NCBI GenBank assembly: GCA_016292295.1
Contig: JADNEJ010000012.1
Location: 1 to 7,129, forward strand
Reading direction: 5' to 3'
Source: Candidatus Thiodictyon intracellulare
GTDB taxonomy: Bacteria > Pseudomonadota > Gammaproteobacteria > Chromatiales > Chromatiaceae
DNA length: 7,129 nt
Shown here: in pieces, positions 6,058-7,129 of the stretch
Layout of the letters: each line of letters opens with the position of its first letter
Numbering within the stretch: the first letter of the stretch is position 1
Translations under genes and position numbers: made by a program
Notes under the pieces: model-generated
The model's database searches: none
Told to the model about the DNA's origin: nothing
The model's input: only the letters and a program-made list of their open reading frames with translations

Positions 6058-6776
6058 TTGTTATGCCGTAGGATGTCCGCGGGATCGGAATCCTGATCAG
6101 TAACTAACTGAATTTATGGAGGTGCGCTCGAATAGGGTCAGGCTCATGACCTGTAGCAAAATGCAGATGCTGGCGTCAATATTCATTCGCTTTTTCAAAA
6201 TCGCTACCAATATGTAGGTAGAGATAGCTATCCAGATTTGCGATTTCACCGCATTCTCAGAGGTGCCGAAAAACGCCTTGATACGCAAGTGTTGTTTGAT
6301 CCATTTGAAAAACAGTTCCACTTGCCAGCGGCAGCGGTAAAGTTCCGCAATGGTGAGCGCCTGTAGAGTGATGTTATTCGTCAGGAACACGAACGTGTGA
6401 TCCGTCGTTGCATCATGATACTTGATGTGCCGGAGCTTTTCTGGGTAGTAATGTGGCGTATGAGCGCCCGCCAGGACGACAGTCTGATCGCAGATGAGGC
6501 CCGTTTTTTTGTCGACCGGTTGAAAGTAGGCGCGGTGCGCCTTGATCACAAATCCGCCTAAAGCTGCCAGGCCCATGTGGGCTTACGCGCGCAAGACCAT
6601 GTCCTGCAAGGGGGCTGCGACGCCGGGACTGAACTAAGGTGGGCGGAATTATGATCAAGGCCAACGCGGCGCATCTGGGTATTGAACTTCGCCCGTGTGA
6701 CGAAGAAGGCTGCAGCGATTGTAAAGCGGTAGAGGCGGAGGAAATCCACATATCCGCGGTCCATGATGTATACTCA
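6058..6776 (-). pseudogene. IS4-family transposase remnant, split by MITE copy 3 and missing its N-terminal half
   Basis: The coding parts on the minus strand are about 6663-6773 (VYIMDRGYVDFLRLYRF, then FFVTRAKFNTQMRRV) and 6097-6528 (YFQPVDKKTGLICDQTVVL ... YRCRWQVELFFKWIKQHLRI ... SENAVKSQIWIAISTYILVA ... NSVSY). This is the middle and C-terminal part of an IS4-family DDE transposase. It shows the catalytic Asp in MDRGYVDF and the YREK signature region Y-xx-RW-xx-E-xxxxxx-K. Taking out the 125-bp element at 6538-6662 and one 9-bp duplication rejoins the halves in frame (RRV-YFQPVDKK, 178 codons from the ATG at 6764). An in-frame TGA at 6774-6776 marks the break with the neighbouring IS630 end, and the first half of the protein is not in the window. 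The stretch 6058-6096 downstream of the stop probably holds the IS end. The element is dead. Confidence 0.88.
6538..6662 (-). mobile_element. MITE-like element, copy 3 (125 bp, nested in the IS4 transposase)
   Basis: In the opposite orientation to copies 1 and 2, with GCCTTGATCACAAATCCGCC from 6539 and GGCGGAATTATGATCAAGGC ending at 6661. The inner sequence aligns over its whole length with the other copies. The 9-bp flanks GGCGCGGTG (6529-6537) and AACGCGGCG (6663-6671) match at six of nine positions, and all three differences are transitions. This fits an old, mutated target duplication. Removing the element plus 9 bp restores the IS4 transposase frame, confirming both the ends and the duplication length. 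Confidence 0.88.
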
Positions 6777-6800
6777 GCTAATGCCAAATTTTCAGTTTCT

Positions 6801-7129
6801 TCATTGACCGGTTATTTCAAAGTTCTCCGTCAGAAAGGAGCGCAAGTCGCCCTGGTACTCACCCGGGTTGCTGAAGAAGCCTGCGCAGGCTTTGTGAAAC
6901 CCGTCAAATGATTCGTAATAATTGTTATACAGAACTCTTTTCTTAAAGAATTCCCATAGCCGCTCAATAAGATTCAAATTGAGAGCATAAGGCGGAAGAA
7001 AGACAAACTTGATGCGGGAAGCCTTGATGTAATCTTGAACCACTTTGGAGCGGTAGTAGCGAGCGTTGTCGCAGATGACGTAGATCCAGGTCGCTACGGC
7101 GTAGACTTGCTTAAGTTGCTGGAACAAGG
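6801..7129 (-). CDS. IS630-family transposase, C-terminal part (runs off right edge)
   Basis: The frame is open from the right edge to a TGA at 6801-6803, about 108 codons. It shows the DDE catalytic domain of IS630/Tc1-like transposases: the second catalytic Asp in IYVICDNARYY (residue 20 of the visible part) and the catalytic Glu in LNLIERLWEFFKK (residue 55), followed by the family's usual tail (SFDGFHKACAGFF ... LRSFLTENFEITGQ). The motif before the Glu reads PPYALNLNLIE where family members usually have PPYSPxLNLIE, a possible weakening change. The first visible codon is TTG and is not a start, since the gene continues outside. The IS end should lie between the stop and about 6775, at the border with the IS4 remnant. 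Two candidate TA targets (6771-6772 and 6779-6780) cannot be told apart. Activity cannot be judged from this part. Confidence 0.88.
   Translation of the reverse strand, partial: LFQQLKQVYAVATWIYVICDNARYYRSKVVQDYIKASRIKFVFLPPYALNLNLIERLWEFFKKRVLYNNYYESFDGFHKACAGFFSNPGEYQGDLRSFLTENFEITGQ

Noticed and set aside
4894..6662. Three similar repeats considered as a CRISPR or other array
   Set aside because: The units are about 125 bp, differ in orientation and are separated by genes. Inverted ends and target duplications show them to be transposable elements.
6639..6911. A 90-codon plus-strand open frame
   Set aside because: It starts in the end of MITE copy 3 and then runs antisense through the IS4 and IS630 transposases.

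Overview
The window is a decaying accessory region of a GC-rich bacterial chromosome. The host genes (minus strand, about 360-5691) are GC-rich. The transposase remnants from about 5870 to the right edge are visibly AT-richer. The CHAT/caspase gene content and protein style suggest a gammaproteobacterium of the purple-sulfur-bacterium type (Chromatiales). That is an inference from gene style; no taxonomic marker is present.

Layout, all genes on the minus strand, read from right to left. (1) 6801-7129: C-terminal part of an IS630-family transposase running off the right edge. (2) 6058-6776: remnant of an IS4-family transposase, split by a small non-autonomous element at 6538-6662. (3) 5926-6057: a second copy of that element. 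(4) 5692-5925: non-coding upstream region of the next gene, with a 16-bp palindrome. (5) 4767-5691: a caspase-like (peptidase C14) gene broken by two nonsense codons and by a third copy of the element at 4894-5017. (6) 1638-4728: a CHAT-domain protease gene of about 1030 codons with a helical C-terminal tail, broken by roughly a dozen frameshifts and stops. (7) 1418-1633: a short remnant of an unassigned protein. (8) 360-1391: one open frame joining a secreted EF-hand protein to an endonuclease III-like DNA glycosylase across a run of seven A. (9) 193-270: a doubtful tiny ORF. (10) 1-97: the N-terminus of a different IS630-family transposase running off the left edge.

The main biology is an operon-like pair of two clan-CD cysteine proteases: an orthocaspase directly followed by a CHAT protease with a repeat-like tail. 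Both still show their catalytic His and Cys motifs, but both are pseudogenes. Such pairs would be expected to act as a protease cascade or a regulated cell-death or defence module. Here it is a fossil.

The most checkable new observation is a family of 124-132 bp MITE-like elements. They have near-perfect inverted ends of about 23 bp (starting GGCCTTGATCA) and make 9-bp target duplications. For two copies, removing the element plus one 9-bp duplication restores the reading frame of the interrupted gene exactly, which fixes both the element ends and the duplication length.
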